This document shows, piece after piece, positions 9,002 through 18,305 of a DNA stretch of 64,000 bases. Positions within the stretch are counted from its first letter, which is position 1; every line of letters begins with the position of its first letter. The stretch comes from Idiomarinaceae bacterium (GTDB lineage: Bacteria; Pseudomonadota; Gammaproteobacteria; Enterobacterales; Alteromonadaceae). Location of the stretch: NCBI GenBank assembly GCA_002685255.1, contig NYWU01000004.1:1-64000 (forward strand). The letters run 5' to 3'. Below the pieces are notes generated by a model. That model saw only the letters and a list, made by a program, of their open reading frames with translations. It was not told the origin of the DNA and did no database searches. A program made the position numbers and the translations under genes.

Positions 9002-10774
9002 CTATTCGTCTTTGTCTTCCACCGTACTCTTAACGCCCAGCTCTTGCAATGCATCGGGGTTCGCCAACCCGGGTGCATCGGTCAACACGCACGCAGCGGT
9101 GGTGGTTTTCGGGAACGCGATGACGTCACGGATTGAGCTTGCACCGACCATCAACATGACCAAGCGGTCCAAACCAAAGGCTAAACCGGCGTGTGGTGGC
9201 GTACCGTATTTTAACGCTTCGAGTAAGAAACCGAATTTTTCTTTGGCTTCTTCTGCACCAATGCCGAGTACTTCGAACGCAGCTTGTTGCATGGCGTTAT
9301 CGTGAATACGAACTGAACCACCACCCACTTCAACGCCATTAAGTACCATATCGTACGCGTTTGAAAGCGCCTGTGCTGGATTCGCTTTAAGCTCGTCTGG
9401 GGTGACGTTAACCGGCGCGGTAAACGGATGGTGCATCGCGGCTAAACGGCCTTCGTCGTCTTCTTCGAACATTGGGAAATCAACCACCCACAACGGACGC
9501 CATTCGTCGCTCACCAGCTCAAAGGTTTCACCTAACTTAAGGCGTAACGCGCCCATCGCTTCGGCAACCACGTTGGCTTTGTCTGAACCAAAGAACAGGA
9601 TATCGCCGGTCTCTGCCTCAGTGCGCTCAAGAATCGCGTTAAGCGCTTCATCTGGCAAGAATTTAAGGATCGGTGACTGCAAGCCCTCACGGCCTTGGCT
9701 TAAGTCGTTCACTTTAATCCACGCCAAGCCTTTAGCGCCGTAAATACCGACAAATTGCGTGTATTCGTCGATCATCTTACGCGATACGTTGTCTGCCTGA
9801 CCCGGCAAGCGAATCACGGCAACACGCCCTTTTTCATCGTTTGCAGGACCCGAGAATACTTTAAACTCGACGTCTTTTAACAAGTCAGCGACATCGACGA
9901 GTTCCAATGGGTTACGTAAATCGGGTTTGTCTGAACCAAAACGACGCATGGCTTCATGCCAGGTCATGGTCGGGAACTTGCCTAAATCGATATCAAGCAA
10001 CTGTTGGAACAATTGACGTGTCATGGTTTCGGTGACTTCCATCACCTGCTCTGCACTCATAAACGAGGTTTCGATATCAATCTGAGTGAATTCAGGCTGA
10101 CGGTCAGCACGCAAGTCTTCATCACGGAAACACTTCACGATTTGATAGTAGCGGTCAAAGCCCGACATCATCAGCAATTGTTTAAATAACTGTGGGCTCT
10201 GCGGTAATGCAAAGAAACGCCCTTTGTGCGTACGGCTCGGTACCAAATAGTCACGCGCGCCTTCAGGCGTAGCACGGGTCAACATCGGTGTTTCAATATC
10301 TAAGAAACCGTTGTCGTCGAGAAAACGGCGCACGGCACTTGCCACCTTGGCACGGAACTGAAGGTTTTCGTTCATTTGCGGACGGCGCAAATCAAGGTAG
10401 CGATAACGTAAACGTGCTTCTTCACTCACTTGCGAGTTAAAGTCGATAGGTAGCGGTTCGGAGCGGCTCAAGATAGTCAGATCTTTGGCTAAGATCTCAA
10501 CTTCGCCGGTTTTCATGTTGGCGTTGACTTGGCTGTCTGGACGACGGTTTACTTTACCACGGATTTGTACGCAGAACTCTTGGCGCAGACGGTTTGCCTG
10601 CTCAAACAAGGCGTTTTCGTCGGGGTCAAAAACCACTTGAACCAAGCCTTCGCGGTCACGCAGATCGATAAAGATCAAACCACCTAAATCGCGACGTTTG
10701 TTGACCCAACCACATAAAGTCACTTCTTGTTCGGCTAGTTCGGCAGTTACCTGCCCACAGTAATGCGTTCGCAT
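9002..10774 (-). CDS. aspS: Aspartate-tRNA ligase
   Basis: This is a class II aminoacyl-tRNA synthetase of 590 aa charging tRNA-Asp. The N-terminal OB-fold anticodon-binding domain covers about 1-105 ([23 protein letters not shown]). The catalytic core shows motif 2 [18 protein letters not shown] and motif 3 [12 protein letters not shown]. The bacterial GAD insertion domain lies roughly at 280-420. The start is the ATG at 10774, 45 bases downstream of a good promoter -10. The C-terminus adjoins yebC by an 18-base gap, compatible with an aspS-yebC-ruvCAB transcript. Confidence 0.98.
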   Translation of the reverse strand: MRTHYCGQVTAELAEQEVTLCGWVNKRRDLGGLIFIDLRDREGLVQVVFDPDENALFEQANRLRQEFCVQIRGKVNRRPDSQVNANMKTGEVEILAKDLTILSRSEPLPIDFNSQVSEEARLRYRYLDLRRPQMNENLQFRAKVASAVRRFLDDNGFLDIETPMLTRATPEGARDYLVPSRTHKGRFFALPQSPQLFKQLLMMSGFDRYYQIVKCFRDEDLRADRQPEFTQIDIETSFMSAEQVMEVTETMTRQLFQQLLDIDLGKFPTMTWHEAMRRFGSDKPDLRNPLELVDVADLLKDVEFKVFSGPANDEKGRVAVIRLPGQADNVSRKMIDEYTQFVGIYGAKGLAWIKVNDLSQGREGLQSPILKFLPDEALNAILERTEAETGDILFFGSDKANVVAEAMGALRLKLGETFELVSDEWRPLWVVDFPMFEEDDEGRLAAMHHPFTAPVNVTPDELKANPAQALSNAYDMVLNGVEVGGGSVRIHDNAMQQAAFEVLGIGAEEAKEKFGFLLEALKYGTPPHAGLAFGLDRLVMLMVGASSIRDVIAFPKTTTAACVLTDAPGLANPDALQELGVKSTVEDKDE

Positions 10775-10818
10775 GCGCCTTTCACACCTTTTATTCTGCT
10801 GAATGATTTAAAGCGCAT

Positions 10819-10846
10819 ATTATAGCGAAATGGGCGCTAATGTCAT
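10819..10846 (-). promoter_or_regulatory. Sigma70 promoter of aspS
   Basis: On the minus strand ATGACA (10846-10841) and TATAAT (10824-10819) are spaced by 16 bases and lie 45 bases upstream of the aspS ATG. This is the most consensus-like promoter in the aspS-yebC-ruv segment. Confidence 0.7.
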
Positions 10847-10851
10847 CCGAG

Positions 10852-12276
10852 TTAAGGTGCGGCTAACCTGACATCGTTCTTGCCCGCATCTTTTGCCGCG
10901 TACATGGCTTTATCGGCGGCACGCAATAAAGCGTTTTCATCGCTACCGTGCTGAGGAAATAAGCTCACACCGATACTGGTACTGACTTCGAGCATGTGCG
11001 TTCCAATCTGATACGGCCGCGCAATATGTACCACCAATTTACGCGCCACCGCGAGGGCAGCGCTGGTAGTCGGTGTGGTGGGTAAAAGTATGACGAATTC
11101 GTCCCCGCCGTAACGACACACGGTATCGGAGCGTCTTAACAGACTTTGCATGCGTTGTGAGGCGTGGATAAGTAACTCGTCACCCACCTCGTGACCAAAT
11201 TGGTCGTTGATTTGCTTAAAGCCATCGAGATCGAGAAACATGACAGCGAACGCTTTATTTGAGCGCTCTGCTTGCAAAATTGCTTGATCTAAACGGTCAG
11301 ATAACAATTTACGGTTAGGTAATCCGGTCAGTTCGTCATGCGTTGCCACGTAACGAATGCGTTTCTCGGCATCTTTGCGAAGCTTGACCTCTCGACGTAG
11401 ACGGCTGTTTCTAAAAGCAATCAATAAAAACACTAAGATAACACCTGAGCCGACTTTCAATGCGATTTGAATCAGTTCTTCATCGCTCCAACCGGTTTGC
11501 AACTCGTAGCCGTACCACTTGTTGCGTAACTGGTTTTGTTGGCTCTGAGTGATGTTGTCGATGCCCTTGTTGAGGGTCACGACTAATGGCTGCCAATCAC
11601 TGCGTACACCAAAGAATAAATCTTGCCCTGGTGCATCATCGAGCACCTCGAGTTGGGCATTTGCGATAGGTCGGTTTTGTAGCTCATAAACTAATATGGG
11701 CAGGCTATCGACATAGACATTAATTTGATTTTCTTTAAGCGCATTAATGGCGTTATCGATTACCGGGTATTCAATAACCTCGGTGCCGCGTTGGTTGCGC
11801 AGTAACGACACGACACTGTAGTCCTCAATAATGCCTAACCGTTGACCGCGAAGATTACCGACGCTGACACTGCCGCGCGAATCGAGCGCTTCTTTATTCA
11901 GGTACAGTACTGACCACGGCATCGACCAATAGCGCTGAGTAAAGCTGGCATAGCGCGAGCGATCTTCTGAATATGACATACTCGGCAAAATATCGATGGT
12001 GCGCTCTTGTAAGGCAACCAAGCATTGGCTCCAAGCGCCACAGGAGGTCCATTCAAGAGTGACAGGTAAGTGCTGTGAAATGAGGCGTAGCATATCAGCG
12101 TCAAAGCCAACACCGTCGCCATTTTCAATACCAATCAGCGGCATGAGGTTATTCGGTACACCCACACGAATCGTGTCATGCTCGGCTAACCATTCATCAG
12201 TATCGAGTAATGCCCCAGAAACGGCGCACATCCAACATAGTGCGATACATCCGGCTAGGTGTTTTATTGTTCTCAT
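10852..12276 (-). CDS. Diguanylate cyclase with periplasmic SBP_bac_3 sensor domain
   Basis: A signal peptide or anchor (residues about 1-24) precedes a periplasmic solute-binding-protein family 3 domain at about 30-250 (TIRVGVPNNLMPLIG, DMLRLISQHL, GQRLGIIEDYSVV). A transmembrane helix follows at about 265-285 (VGSGVILVFLLIAF). The C-terminal GGDEF domain shows HDELTGLPNRK and the active-site loop YGGDEF, with an RxxD inhibitory site (RRSD) five residues upstream. It should make cyclic di-GMP in response to a periplasmic small ligand of unknown identity. I start at the ATG at 12276, which has AAGG at good spacing. The upstream ATG at 12297 lacks one. It is monocistronic. Confidence 0.88.
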   Translation of the reverse strand: MRTIKHLAGCIALCWMCAVSGALLDTDEWLAEHDTIRVGVPNNLMPLIGIENGDGVGFDADMLRLISQHLPVTLEWTSCGAWSQCLVALQERTIDILPSMSYSEDRSRYASFTQRYWSMPWSVLYLNKEALDSRGSVSVGNLRGQRLGIIEDYSVVSLLRNQRGTEVIEYPVIDNAINALKENQINVYVDSLPILVYELQNRPIANAQLEVLDDAPGQDLFFGVRSDWQPLVVTLNKGIDNITQSQQNQLRNKWYGYELQTGWSDEELIQIALKVGSGVILVFLLIAFRNSRLRREVKLRKDAEKRIRYVATHDELTGLPNRKLLSDRLDQAILQAERSNKAFAVMFLDLDGFKQINDQFGHEVGDELLIHASQRMQSLLRRSDTVCRYGGDEFVILLPTTPTTSAALAVARKLVVHIARPYQIGTHMLEVSTSIGVSLFPQHGSDENALLRAADKAMYAAKDAGKNDVRLAAP

Positions 12277-12441
12277 TTTAACCTTGCTTCCTTGCATTAG
12301 GGCGAAAACCTAGAATTAGTATTAATGTCCGATTGGGATTCATCTTTATAGTTCAGCTTTTATTACCGTTTAATCTGTGCCTGAAGGCGAATTAACGTTA
12401 AACTACACTTATATTTTGGACCGCTTACACAGTTATTTCCT

Positions 12442-13179
12442 ATGAGTCAGCAGGATACAATTTACTCTAAAGCTTTACCCAGCGTCGGCGACTTCCGATT
12501 TGATGAGCATGTTGTCGAAGTCTTTCCTGACATGATTAATCGTTCAGTGCCCGGCTACGCTACGATTATACAGACGTTACCACAACTAGCTGAACGTTAT
12601 AGTCAAAATGATACAAATGTGTATGACTTGGGTTGCTCGCTCGGTGCAGCCACGTTGGCGTTACGCAAAGGTTGTGAGAAACATCACGGTAATCACATTA
12701 TTGCCGTTGATAATTCGCAACCGATGATTGATCGTGCGCGTCTGCATTTACAAGGCTTTAAAAGCGATATCCCCGTTACTTTTAATTGCCAAGACGTGCA
12801 ACTAACGCCGATCGAAAACGCTTCAATCGTGGTGTTAAATTTTACACTGCAATTTGTACCAAAAGAAGACAGAGATGCGATCATTGAGAAAATTTATTCA
12901 GGATTAAACCCTGGTGGCGTATTGTTAATCGCGGAAAAAGTAGCACACCCCGATCGACATGTTCACGAAACTCTCGTTGATCTTCATCATGACTTCAAGC
13001 GCGCTAACGGCTACAGCGAGCTAGAAATCAGTCAAAAGCGCGCGGCTATCGAGAACGTCATGAAGATTGATACCCTAGATACGCACTTTGCTCGTTTTAA
13101 GCACGCCGGTTTTGCCCATGCGGGGGTCTGGTTACAGTGTTTTAACTTTGCGGCGATGCTCGCGGTTAAAGGAGAATGA
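12442..13179 (+). CDS. cmoA: Carboxy-S-adenosyl-L-methionine synthase CmoA
   Basis: CmoA converts SAM and prephenate to carboxy-SAM for 5-oxyacetyl modification of wobble uridine. The 245 aa protein has the class I methyltransferase-like SAM site VYDLGCSLGAATLAL near residue 60, followed by IIAVDNSQPMIDRA and IVVLNFTLQFVP. Conserved CmoA features such as FDEHVVEVFPDMINRSVPGY at the N-terminus are present. It is followed 3 bases later by cmoB, forming the usual pair. Confidence 0.96.
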   Translation: MSQQDTIYSKALPSVGDFRFDEHVVEVFPDMINRSVPGYATIIQTLPQLAERYSQNDTNVYDLGCSLGAATLALRKGCEKHHGNHIIAVDNSQPMIDRARLHLQGFKSDIPVTFNCQDVQLTPIENASIVVLNFTLQFVPKEDRDAIIEKIYSGLNPGGVLLIAEKVAHPDRHVHETLVDLHHDFKRANGYSELEISQKRAAIENVMKIDTLDTHFARFKHAGFAHAGVWLQCFNFAAMLAVKGE

Positions 13180-13182
13180 TTC

Positions 13183-14154
13183 ATGGAGATGTTTGCCAAG
13201 GACCTCAGTGCGCTTGCCGACAGCCCTCACCGTCAATGGTTAACCACCTTACCTCAGCAACTGAATGCGTTTCTACAGTCGCCTCATGGTGAGTTTAGAA
13301 AGTGGCAGCGCGTACTTAAACAGCTCCCACAACTGGCGACCGACCATGTCGTCTTAGGTGACACCATACAGGTTGGCTTGCCCGAACAAGCCAGTGATTC
13401 AGACAGAGCCCGAATGAACGGCTTATTAAAGCAGCTCCAACCATGGCGGAAAGGACCTTTCGATTTATTTGGACTATCGATTGACACCGAATGGCGCTCA
13501 GATTGGAAATGGCAGCGCGTCCAACCTCACCTAAATAATTTGAACGCTCAACAAGTTTTAGACGTGGGTTGTGGTAGCGGCTATCACCTATGGCGAATGT
13601 TAGAGGCAGGCGCAGCCAACGTTTGGGGGATTGACCCAGGTGAGTTATTTATGACTCAATTTCAAGCAGTTAAGCAAATGATGCCAAGCCAAATTGCCGA
13701 CCGTGCACACTTCTTTCCCGTCGGAATTGAGCATATGCCCTCACTTCAAAGTTTTGATACGGTTTTTAGCATGGGAGTGTTGTATCATCGCCGTTCACCA
13801 CTTGAGTTTTTACAACAACTTAAAAATTTATTAAAACCAGGTGGTCAGTTGATCTTGGAGACCATCGTAGTCGAAGGTGATGAACATACGGTAATGATGC
13901 CGGGCGAACGCTATGCTCAAATGCGTAATGTTTGGTTTTTACCCAGCGCCAAAGCCCTCTGTGTTTGGCTAGAACGATTAGGTTTTAAACAAACTGAAAT
14001 TGTTGACCATAACCCCACCTCACTTGACGAACAGCGATCAACTGAATGGATGACCGGTGAATCTCTAAAAGATTTTCTTGATCCAAATGACCCAAAAAAG
14101 ACTATTGAGGGATACCAAGCACCCATCCGTGCAATCGTTAAAGCGACAATTTAA
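13183..14154 (+). CDS. cmoB: tRNA U34 carboxymethyltransferase CmoB
   Basis: CmoB transfers the carboxymethyl group of carboxy-SAM to 5-hydroxyuridine-34 to give cmo5U. At 323 aa it has family length, and the SAM-binding motif VLDVGCGSGYHLWRML lies near residue 125. Further family markers are DIFGL-like KGPFDLFGLSIDTEWRSDWKW before it, and TVFSMGVLYHRRSPLEFL after it. The Shine-Dalgarno GGAG overlaps the cmoA stop region, consistent with a coupled operon. Confidence 0.96.
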   Translation: MEMFAKDLSALADSPHRQWLTTLPQQLNAFLQSPHGEFRKWQRVLKQLPQLATDHVVLGDTIQVGLPEQASDSDRARMNGLLKQLQPWRKGPFDLFGLSIDTEWRSDWKWQRVQPHLNNLNAQQVLDVGCGSGYHLWRMLEAGAANVWGIDPGELFMTQFQAVKQMMPSQIADRAHFFPVGIEHMPSLQSFDTVFSMGVLYHRRSPLEFLQQLKNLLKPGGQLILETIVVEGDEHTVMMPGERYAQMRNVWFLPSAKALCVWLERLGFKQTEIVDHNPTSLDEQRSTEWMTGESLKDFLDPNDPKKTIEGYQAPIRAIVKATI

Positions 14155-14184
14155 TCGTCAGACAAGAGGTTAGACACTAATCCT

Positions 14185-15111
14185 ATGCCACACTACAGAG
14201 CTAAGTCCACTTTGGAACAATGGCGCATTTTACAAGCGGTTGTAGACTGTGGTGGCTATGCACATGCAGCAGAGAAACTTAACAAGAGTCAGTCTTCATT
14301 AAACCATGCGGTTTCTAAGCTTCAGCAGGTGTTAGGCGTACAGCTTTTAGAAATAAAGGGACGCAAGGCCGAGTTAACGCATGTGGGTGACGTGATGCTG
14401 CGACGCTCTCGACAACTGACTCAAACCGTGTATGAACTTGAGCAGTTGGCTTGCAACATGGAACAAGGCTGGGAGCCAGAAATCAAACTCGCACTCGAAA
14501 TGGTGTTCGATCGCAATGATTTAATCCCAGCGCTAAAAGATTTTCAAGAACATGGCCGCGGTTCCCGACTCACCATCGAAGACACTGTTTTGACAGGCAC
14601 ACTCGAGCACATACGTAACCAGAGCGCAGACTTAGTCATCACTCATCAGTTGCCCAAAGGCTATCTCGGTGAGCCCATTCATGACTACTACATGGATTTA
14701 GTTTGTCACCCTGCTCACCCACTTGCACAGCAAGACTCCCCGATTTCTCAAGATGAACTCGCTCAGCACTTGCAAATCGTTATTCGCGATACTGCAACGC
14801 AGCCGGCTGAAGAAGGGGGTTGGTTAAAAGCAGAGCAGCGCTGGACGGTAAGTCATTTTGATGAAGCCCTTCGCTTAGTACGCTCAGGATTAGGTTTTTG
14901 TTGGCTCCCCCCTTACATCGCTAAACGGGCCATGCAAAAGGGTTCATTGCGTAAACTAGAGCTTAAAGGGAGCACCTGTCGCAAAGGGTCGCTGTACTTA
15001 GTATTACCCAAGGGGGATAAAACAGGGCCGTGTTCACGCTTACTGGCAGATTTGGTATTGCGTCATGCCCCAAAGCGCCAAGAGGATGATATGGAAGCCA
15101 GCGCAGGCTAG
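14185..15111 (+). CDS. LysR-family transcriptional regulator
   Basis: This is a 308 aa regulator with an N-terminal winged helix-turn-helix (residues about 8-65: TLEQWRILQAVVDCGGYAHAAEKLNKSQSSLNHAVSKL) and a type 2 periplasmic-binding-like effector domain at about 95-290. It follows cmoB by 30 bases on the same strand, but that does not establish a link to tRNA modification. Its targets and inducer cannot be told from sequence. The stop codon TAG lies in the loop of an 8-bp hairpin. Confidence 0.87.
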   Translation: MPHYRAKSTLEQWRILQAVVDCGGYAHAAEKLNKSQSSLNHAVSKLQQVLGVQLLEIKGRKAELTHVGDVMLRRSRQLTQTVYELEQLACNMEQGWEPEIKLALEMVFDRNDLIPALKDFQEHGRGSRLTIEDTVLTGTLEHIRNQSADLVITHQLPKGYLGEPIHDYYMDLVCHPAHPLAQQDSPISQDELAQHLQIVIRDTATQPAEEGGWLKAEQRWTVSHFDEALRLVRSGLGFCWLPPYIAKRAMQKGSLRKLELKGSTCRKGSLYLVLPKGDKTGPCSRLLADLVLRHAPKRQEDDMEASAG

Positions 15112-15118
15112 CGCTGGC
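15097..15118. terminator. Hairpin around the LysR-gene stop codon, between convergent genes
   Basis: GCCAGCGC at 15097-15104 pairs perfectly with GCGCTGGC at 15111-15118, with the loop AGGCTA containing most of the LysR-gene stop. It sits between convergent LysR and galU genes. There is no good T-run on either strand, so it may only be an mRNA 3' end-stabilising or weak termination structure. Confidence 0.45.
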
Positions 15119-15139
15119 CCCGAGCAGCGTGGTTAAGGC

Positions 15140-16039
15140 TTAGGCTGGTAGCTGCTTGATGTACTTTTTCATATCATCCGCTAAAGCTGGATGACGCAGG
15201 GCGTGCTCGATAAATGCTTGAGCATAGCCCAATTTATTGCCGCAATCGTGGCTCTTACCTTTCATGTAATAAGCGTTCACAGGTGATTGCTCAAGCAACA
15301 TCGCCATAGCATCGGTCAGCTGGATCTCATTGCCCGCACCGACTGGCGTTTTTGCTAATAAATCCCATAAACTTTCAGGGAATACGTAACGGCCAACAAC
15401 CGCCAAATCTGAAGGCGCTTTATCGACTTCTGGCTTCTCGACCAATTGCTTTATCGGTGCTTGTTCACCTTCGGCCAGATCGACACCGTTAATATCGGCG
15501 ATACCGTAATTACTGACCTGCTCATGGGGGACTTTTTCCACCATCACTTGCGCAGCACCTGATTCTTTGAAGTTACGCACCATTTCTGCCATGTTGTCTT
15601 GGCGGAGGTCACAGCTTGCAGAATCAACCAATACGTCTGGCAATACCACAGCAAAGGGCTCATCTCCCACCAGCGGACGCGCGCACAGGACTGCGTGGCC
15701 CAAGCCTTTTGCCTCACCCTGGCGTACGTGCATGATGGTCGTGCCTTTAGGGCAAATGGCTTGTACTTCTTCAAGTAGTTGACGTTTTACACGGCGTTCA
15801 AGCGTGGTCTCGAGCTCAAAGCTGGTATCAAAATGGTTCTCGATGGAATTCTTACTGGAGTGAGTCACTAAGATCACATCGGTTAAACCCGCTGCCGCAC
15901 ACTCTTCGACGATGTATTGGATTAATGGCCGATCAACTAAAGGCAACATTTCCTTTGGAATCGCCTTAGTGGCTGGTAGCATCCGCGTGCCTAAGCCGGC
16001 GACTGGGATGACAACTTTTTTAACCCGCTTGGTGCTCAT
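15140..16039 (-). CDS. galU: UTP-glucose-1-phosphate uridylyltransferase
   Basis: GalU makes UDP-glucose for envelope polysaccharides. The nucleotidyltransferase signature [21 protein letters not shown] stands at the N-terminus, with later family motifs LPDVLVDS and [20 protein letters not shown] take the ATG at 16039 (MSTKRVKK), which has AAGGAAG 6 bases upstream and gives 299 aa. A longer frame from 16114 has no support. The neighbouring rssB-like gene recalls the rssB-galU order of E. coli, but here a small opposite-strand gene lies between them. Confidence 0.96.
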   Translation of the reverse strand: MSTKRVKKVVIPVAGLGTRMLPATKAIPKEMLPLVDRPLIQYIVEECAAAGLTDVILVTHSSKNSIENHFDTSFELETTLERRVKRQLLEEVQAICPKGTTIMHVRQGEAKGLGHAVLCARPLVGDEPFAVVLPDVLVDSASCDLRQDNMAEMVRNFKESGAAQVMVEKVPHEQVSNYGIADINGVDLAEGEQAPIKQLVEKPEVDKAPSDLAVVGRYVFPESLWDLLAKTPVGAGNEIQLTDAMAMLLEQSPVNAYYMKGKSHDCGNKLGYAQAFIEHALRHPALADDMKKYIKQLPA

Positions 16040-16099
16040 GAATTCTTCCTTTTTCGAACATTTTTTCATAGGGGCACGTTTATACCCTGCCGAGCTGTT

Positions 16100-16128
16100 A
16101 TAATGCAAATCCAATTTGTTAATAACAA
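16100..16128 (-). promoter_or_regulatory. Probable galU promoter overlapping an opposite-strand -10
   Basis: On the minus strand TTGTTA (16128-16123) and CATTAT (16105-16100) are 17 bases apart, about 60 bases upstream of galU. On the plus strand a TATAAT lies at 16099-16104, almost on top of it, and could serve the small gene starting at 16147, although its -35 is poor. The overlap suggests competing divergent promoters. Confidence 0.45.
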
Positions 16129-16146
16129 CGGCTTAGGTAAGGTGCC

Positions 16147-16494
16147 ATGGGATTTTATTTAACCTCACGACAGGTTCCACAGCTTAAATCATATCCGTTT
16201 ACAGAAAGAGCGCTCATTTTATCAATGGCGCAACAAGCGATGCCGGTGCCGCGTCGTATGATTTGTAACCTCGCTAAATTGGTCCCCATTTGCATCATCT
16301 TTTTTGCAATCGTGGATCTACCTGGGTGGTGGAAGGCCGTCGGTCTGCTCGCCGCGGGTATTGGCTACCCGTTATTTACCCAGCCTATCACGCTCAATAT
16401 GTCGTTGCCTTACATTGACAAGGCTGTGCGTCAGTTTGAAGCACAACGCGCAGATCAGTTAGACGATGACGATGAGGACGACGAGAACGCCTGA
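16147..16494 (+). CDS. Small membrane protein of unknown function with acidic tail
   Basis: This 115 aa protein is unrecognised by me. It has a soluble N-terminus, two adjacent hydrophobic segments at about 45-75 (LVPICIIFFAIVDL, AVGLLAAGIGYPLF), and a strongly acidic C-terminus (DQLDDDDEDDENA). A plus-strand TATAAT lies 43 bases upstream. Its last 40 bases overlap the 3' end of the rssB-like gene in antisense. The acidic Asp/Glu codons are the complement of the Ser run at the end of that protein. Coding is supported by clear membrane topology and by the promoter, but function is unknown. Confidence 0.7.
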   Translation: MGFYLTSRQVPQLKSYPFTERALILSMAQQAMPVPRRMICNLAKLVPICIIFFAIVDLPGWWKAVGLLAAGIGYPLFTQPITLNMSLPYIDKAVRQFEAQRADQLDDDDEDDENA

Positions 16495-17465
16495 CGTTCA
16501 ATACTGAGGATCGCCTCGGGTAGTTGACAATGCACGCGCTTGACGTCGGAGTGGATATAACTGTGAAAACTGGCATGACGCCAAATACCCAAGGCCAGAT
16601 CAGGCTTCGCTTGTGGCTGCATACGAATGCGATCGCCGACTTGCGTCCAACGAAATGTATGTTGTTGGGTATCTAAGATAGCAAATACCCCATCAAATGC
16701 CGTGCGTACCCGCGAGTGGCACAATTCAAAATTGATATGTTGCACAAGGTCGCGCGGATCGAGCACAGTATCATCACTGCCCGCTAAGTGCTGCCGGATC
16801 AGTGGGTCGATTAAGGTCTTCAACACCAGCAAGGGGATTAAGTTTTGCTCGGTTTGGCTATGTGCCGTCGCCATGACCACCAAAATTCGCCCGGCGGTTA
16901 GCGGTCGGTAATCAATCCAAATATTTGACTCTGCGCTATCGGCCACCTGGTTCTCAATATGATAGCCACCCACTTCGAGCGCTTGTTGTGGCAGTAAATT
17001 ACTCGCCAAGCGTTCAACAATTTGGGCATCTTTATAAAGCTGGTTGATGTGACTATCGAGCTCCCATATATCACTGACATAGGTTTCTTCTAAACGATGG
17101 CGTTGTAAACAATGCTCGATGGCTTGGGTAATAGTGGTGAGGCTATCGATTGGCTTCACTAGGTAATCCCAAGCACCTAAACGAACCGCCTCGCGGATAT
17201 CCGCCATATCAGCACTTGCGGAAATGACAATTACAGGCAAATGGGGGGCAATGCTTAACAGCCGCTCAATAACTTTGAGACCATTGATATCGGGTAACAT
17301 AAGGTCGCACAGCACAATATCAGGCGCACTTTGTTGGCACAGTGATAAGGCCTGCTCACCGTACTCCACACAATGGACTGCATAATTTTGCTGGATGAGA
17401 AACTGCTCAACCACTGACTGAAACACGCGATCATCTTCAATCAGCAAGACTTGTTTTTGACCCAT
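16455..17465 (-). CDS. rssB: RssB-like response regulator with PP2C-like output domain
   Basis: A receiver domain at residues 1-125 contains the phosphoacceptor Asp54 (IVLCDLMLPDINGL), the acidic pair EDD near residue 10, and the conserved Lys in DYLVKPID. Residues about 130-320 resemble a degenerate PP2C/SpoIIE phosphatase-like domain, as in RssB, the ClpXP adaptor for sigma S. The nearby galU gene matches the E. coli neighbourhood and supports the name. The C-terminus ends in a run of eight Ser residues that is the antisense of the neighbour's acidic tail. A generic PP2C-type two-component regulator remains possible. Confidence 0.78.
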   Translation of the reverse strand: MGQKQVLLIEDDRVFQSVVEQFLIQQNYAVHCVEYGEQALSLCQQSAPDIVLCDLMLPDINGLKVIERLLSIAPHLPVIVISASADMADIREAVRLGAWDYLVKPIDSLTTITQAIEHCLQRHRLEETYVSDIWELDSHINQLYKDAQIVERLASNLLPQQALEVGGYHIENQVADSAESNIWIDYRPLTAGRILVVMATAHSQTEQNLIPLLVLKTLIDPLIRQHLAGSDDTVLDPRDLVQHINFELCHSRVRTAFDGVFAILDTQQHTFRWTQVGDRIRMQPQAKPDLALGIWRHASFHSYIHSDVKRVHCQLPEAILSIERQAFSSSSSSSSN

Positions 17466-17558
17466 TCAGGCACACCTATCCTCGGACAATTACTCTAAGC
17501 ATCGTCCAAGGCAGGTCTGTCGTCAATACAAGCTTTTCGATATATCCGGTGGGTCGGC

Positions 17559-18305
17559 TTACTGATCTTCCGAAAAGTCGATCTCTTCGGCGTCACCCTC
17601 AACTTCTGGAGGGGGGTTACCATCGTAAACTTCGTAACGCCAGTTTTGGTAATAGGCTTCTTTTACGAACGTGTACGGGTCGAGCGAGTTTTCTAACACC
17701 TGTTCTTGCTCACGTAAACGAAGGCGCAGAGATAAGCCTTTGATGGTATAGCGCGGGATATCCCAGTCATCGCTGATTTCCGTGTAGGGGAAGTAATTAC
17801 CATCGACCCAGTCAGTACCGCGATCAATCACAACCGTTGGACCTAACACCGGTAACATTAGGAATGGACCGTTGGGTACGCCCCATACCGCCAGTGTCTG
17901 GCCTAGGCTCTCTTCACGCTTAGTCAGCCCCATTTCTGTTGCGGGATCGAGTAGACCCAACAACCCAATGGTGCTGTTGAAAAAGAAGCGTCCTGCAGTT
18001 ACGCCGGCGTCCTTAAACTGACCTTGCAGCACGTTGTTGACGAATGACCAAGGCTCTTGCAAGTTTTCTAGCGCACGGTAAAGCGAGTTACGCACCGGTT
18101 CAGGCACGTTTTCGTATACCTCAGCGGCCGGTTTAATCACCGCTTTGTCCAACTCGCGGTTAAAGTCCCATACAGCCCGGTTTGTATCTTCAAAGGGGTC
18201 ACGGGGGTCTGCATAAGGGTCATCCGGTTGAGATGAACACGCACCCAATACCAGCGTACTGGCAAGTAAAGCCCATTTAGGTGCGGTTTTAAGCCAATTA
18301 GTCAT
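17559..18305 (-). CDS. mlaA: MlaA (VacJ) outer-membrane lipoprotein for lipid asymmetry
   Basis: MlaA sits in the outer membrane and extracts surface phospholipids for retrograde transport by the Mla pathway. The N-terminus is a lipoprotein signal with lipobox LGACS (Cys about residue 23). The MlaA/VacJ domain follows with DPFEDTNRAVWDFNRELD, RFFFNSTIGLLGLLDPA and ESLGQTLAVWGVPNGPFLMLPVLGP split over residues 35-165. It overlaps ccmI by 8 bases and so forms the tail of the ccm operon. No other Mla gene is in the window. Confidence 0.94.
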   Translation of the reverse strand: MTNWLKTAPKWALLASTLVLGACSSQPDDPYADPRDPFEDTNRAVWDFNRELDKAVIKPAAEVYENVPEPVRNSLYRALENLQEPWSFVNNVLQGQFKDAGVTAGRFFFNSTIGLLGLLDPATEMGLTKREESLGQTLAVWGVPNGPFLMLPVLGPTVVIDRGTDWVDGNYFPYTEISDDWDIPRYTIKGLSLRLRLREQEQVLENSLDPYTFVKEAYYQNWRYEVYDGNPPPEVEGDAEEIDFSEDQ

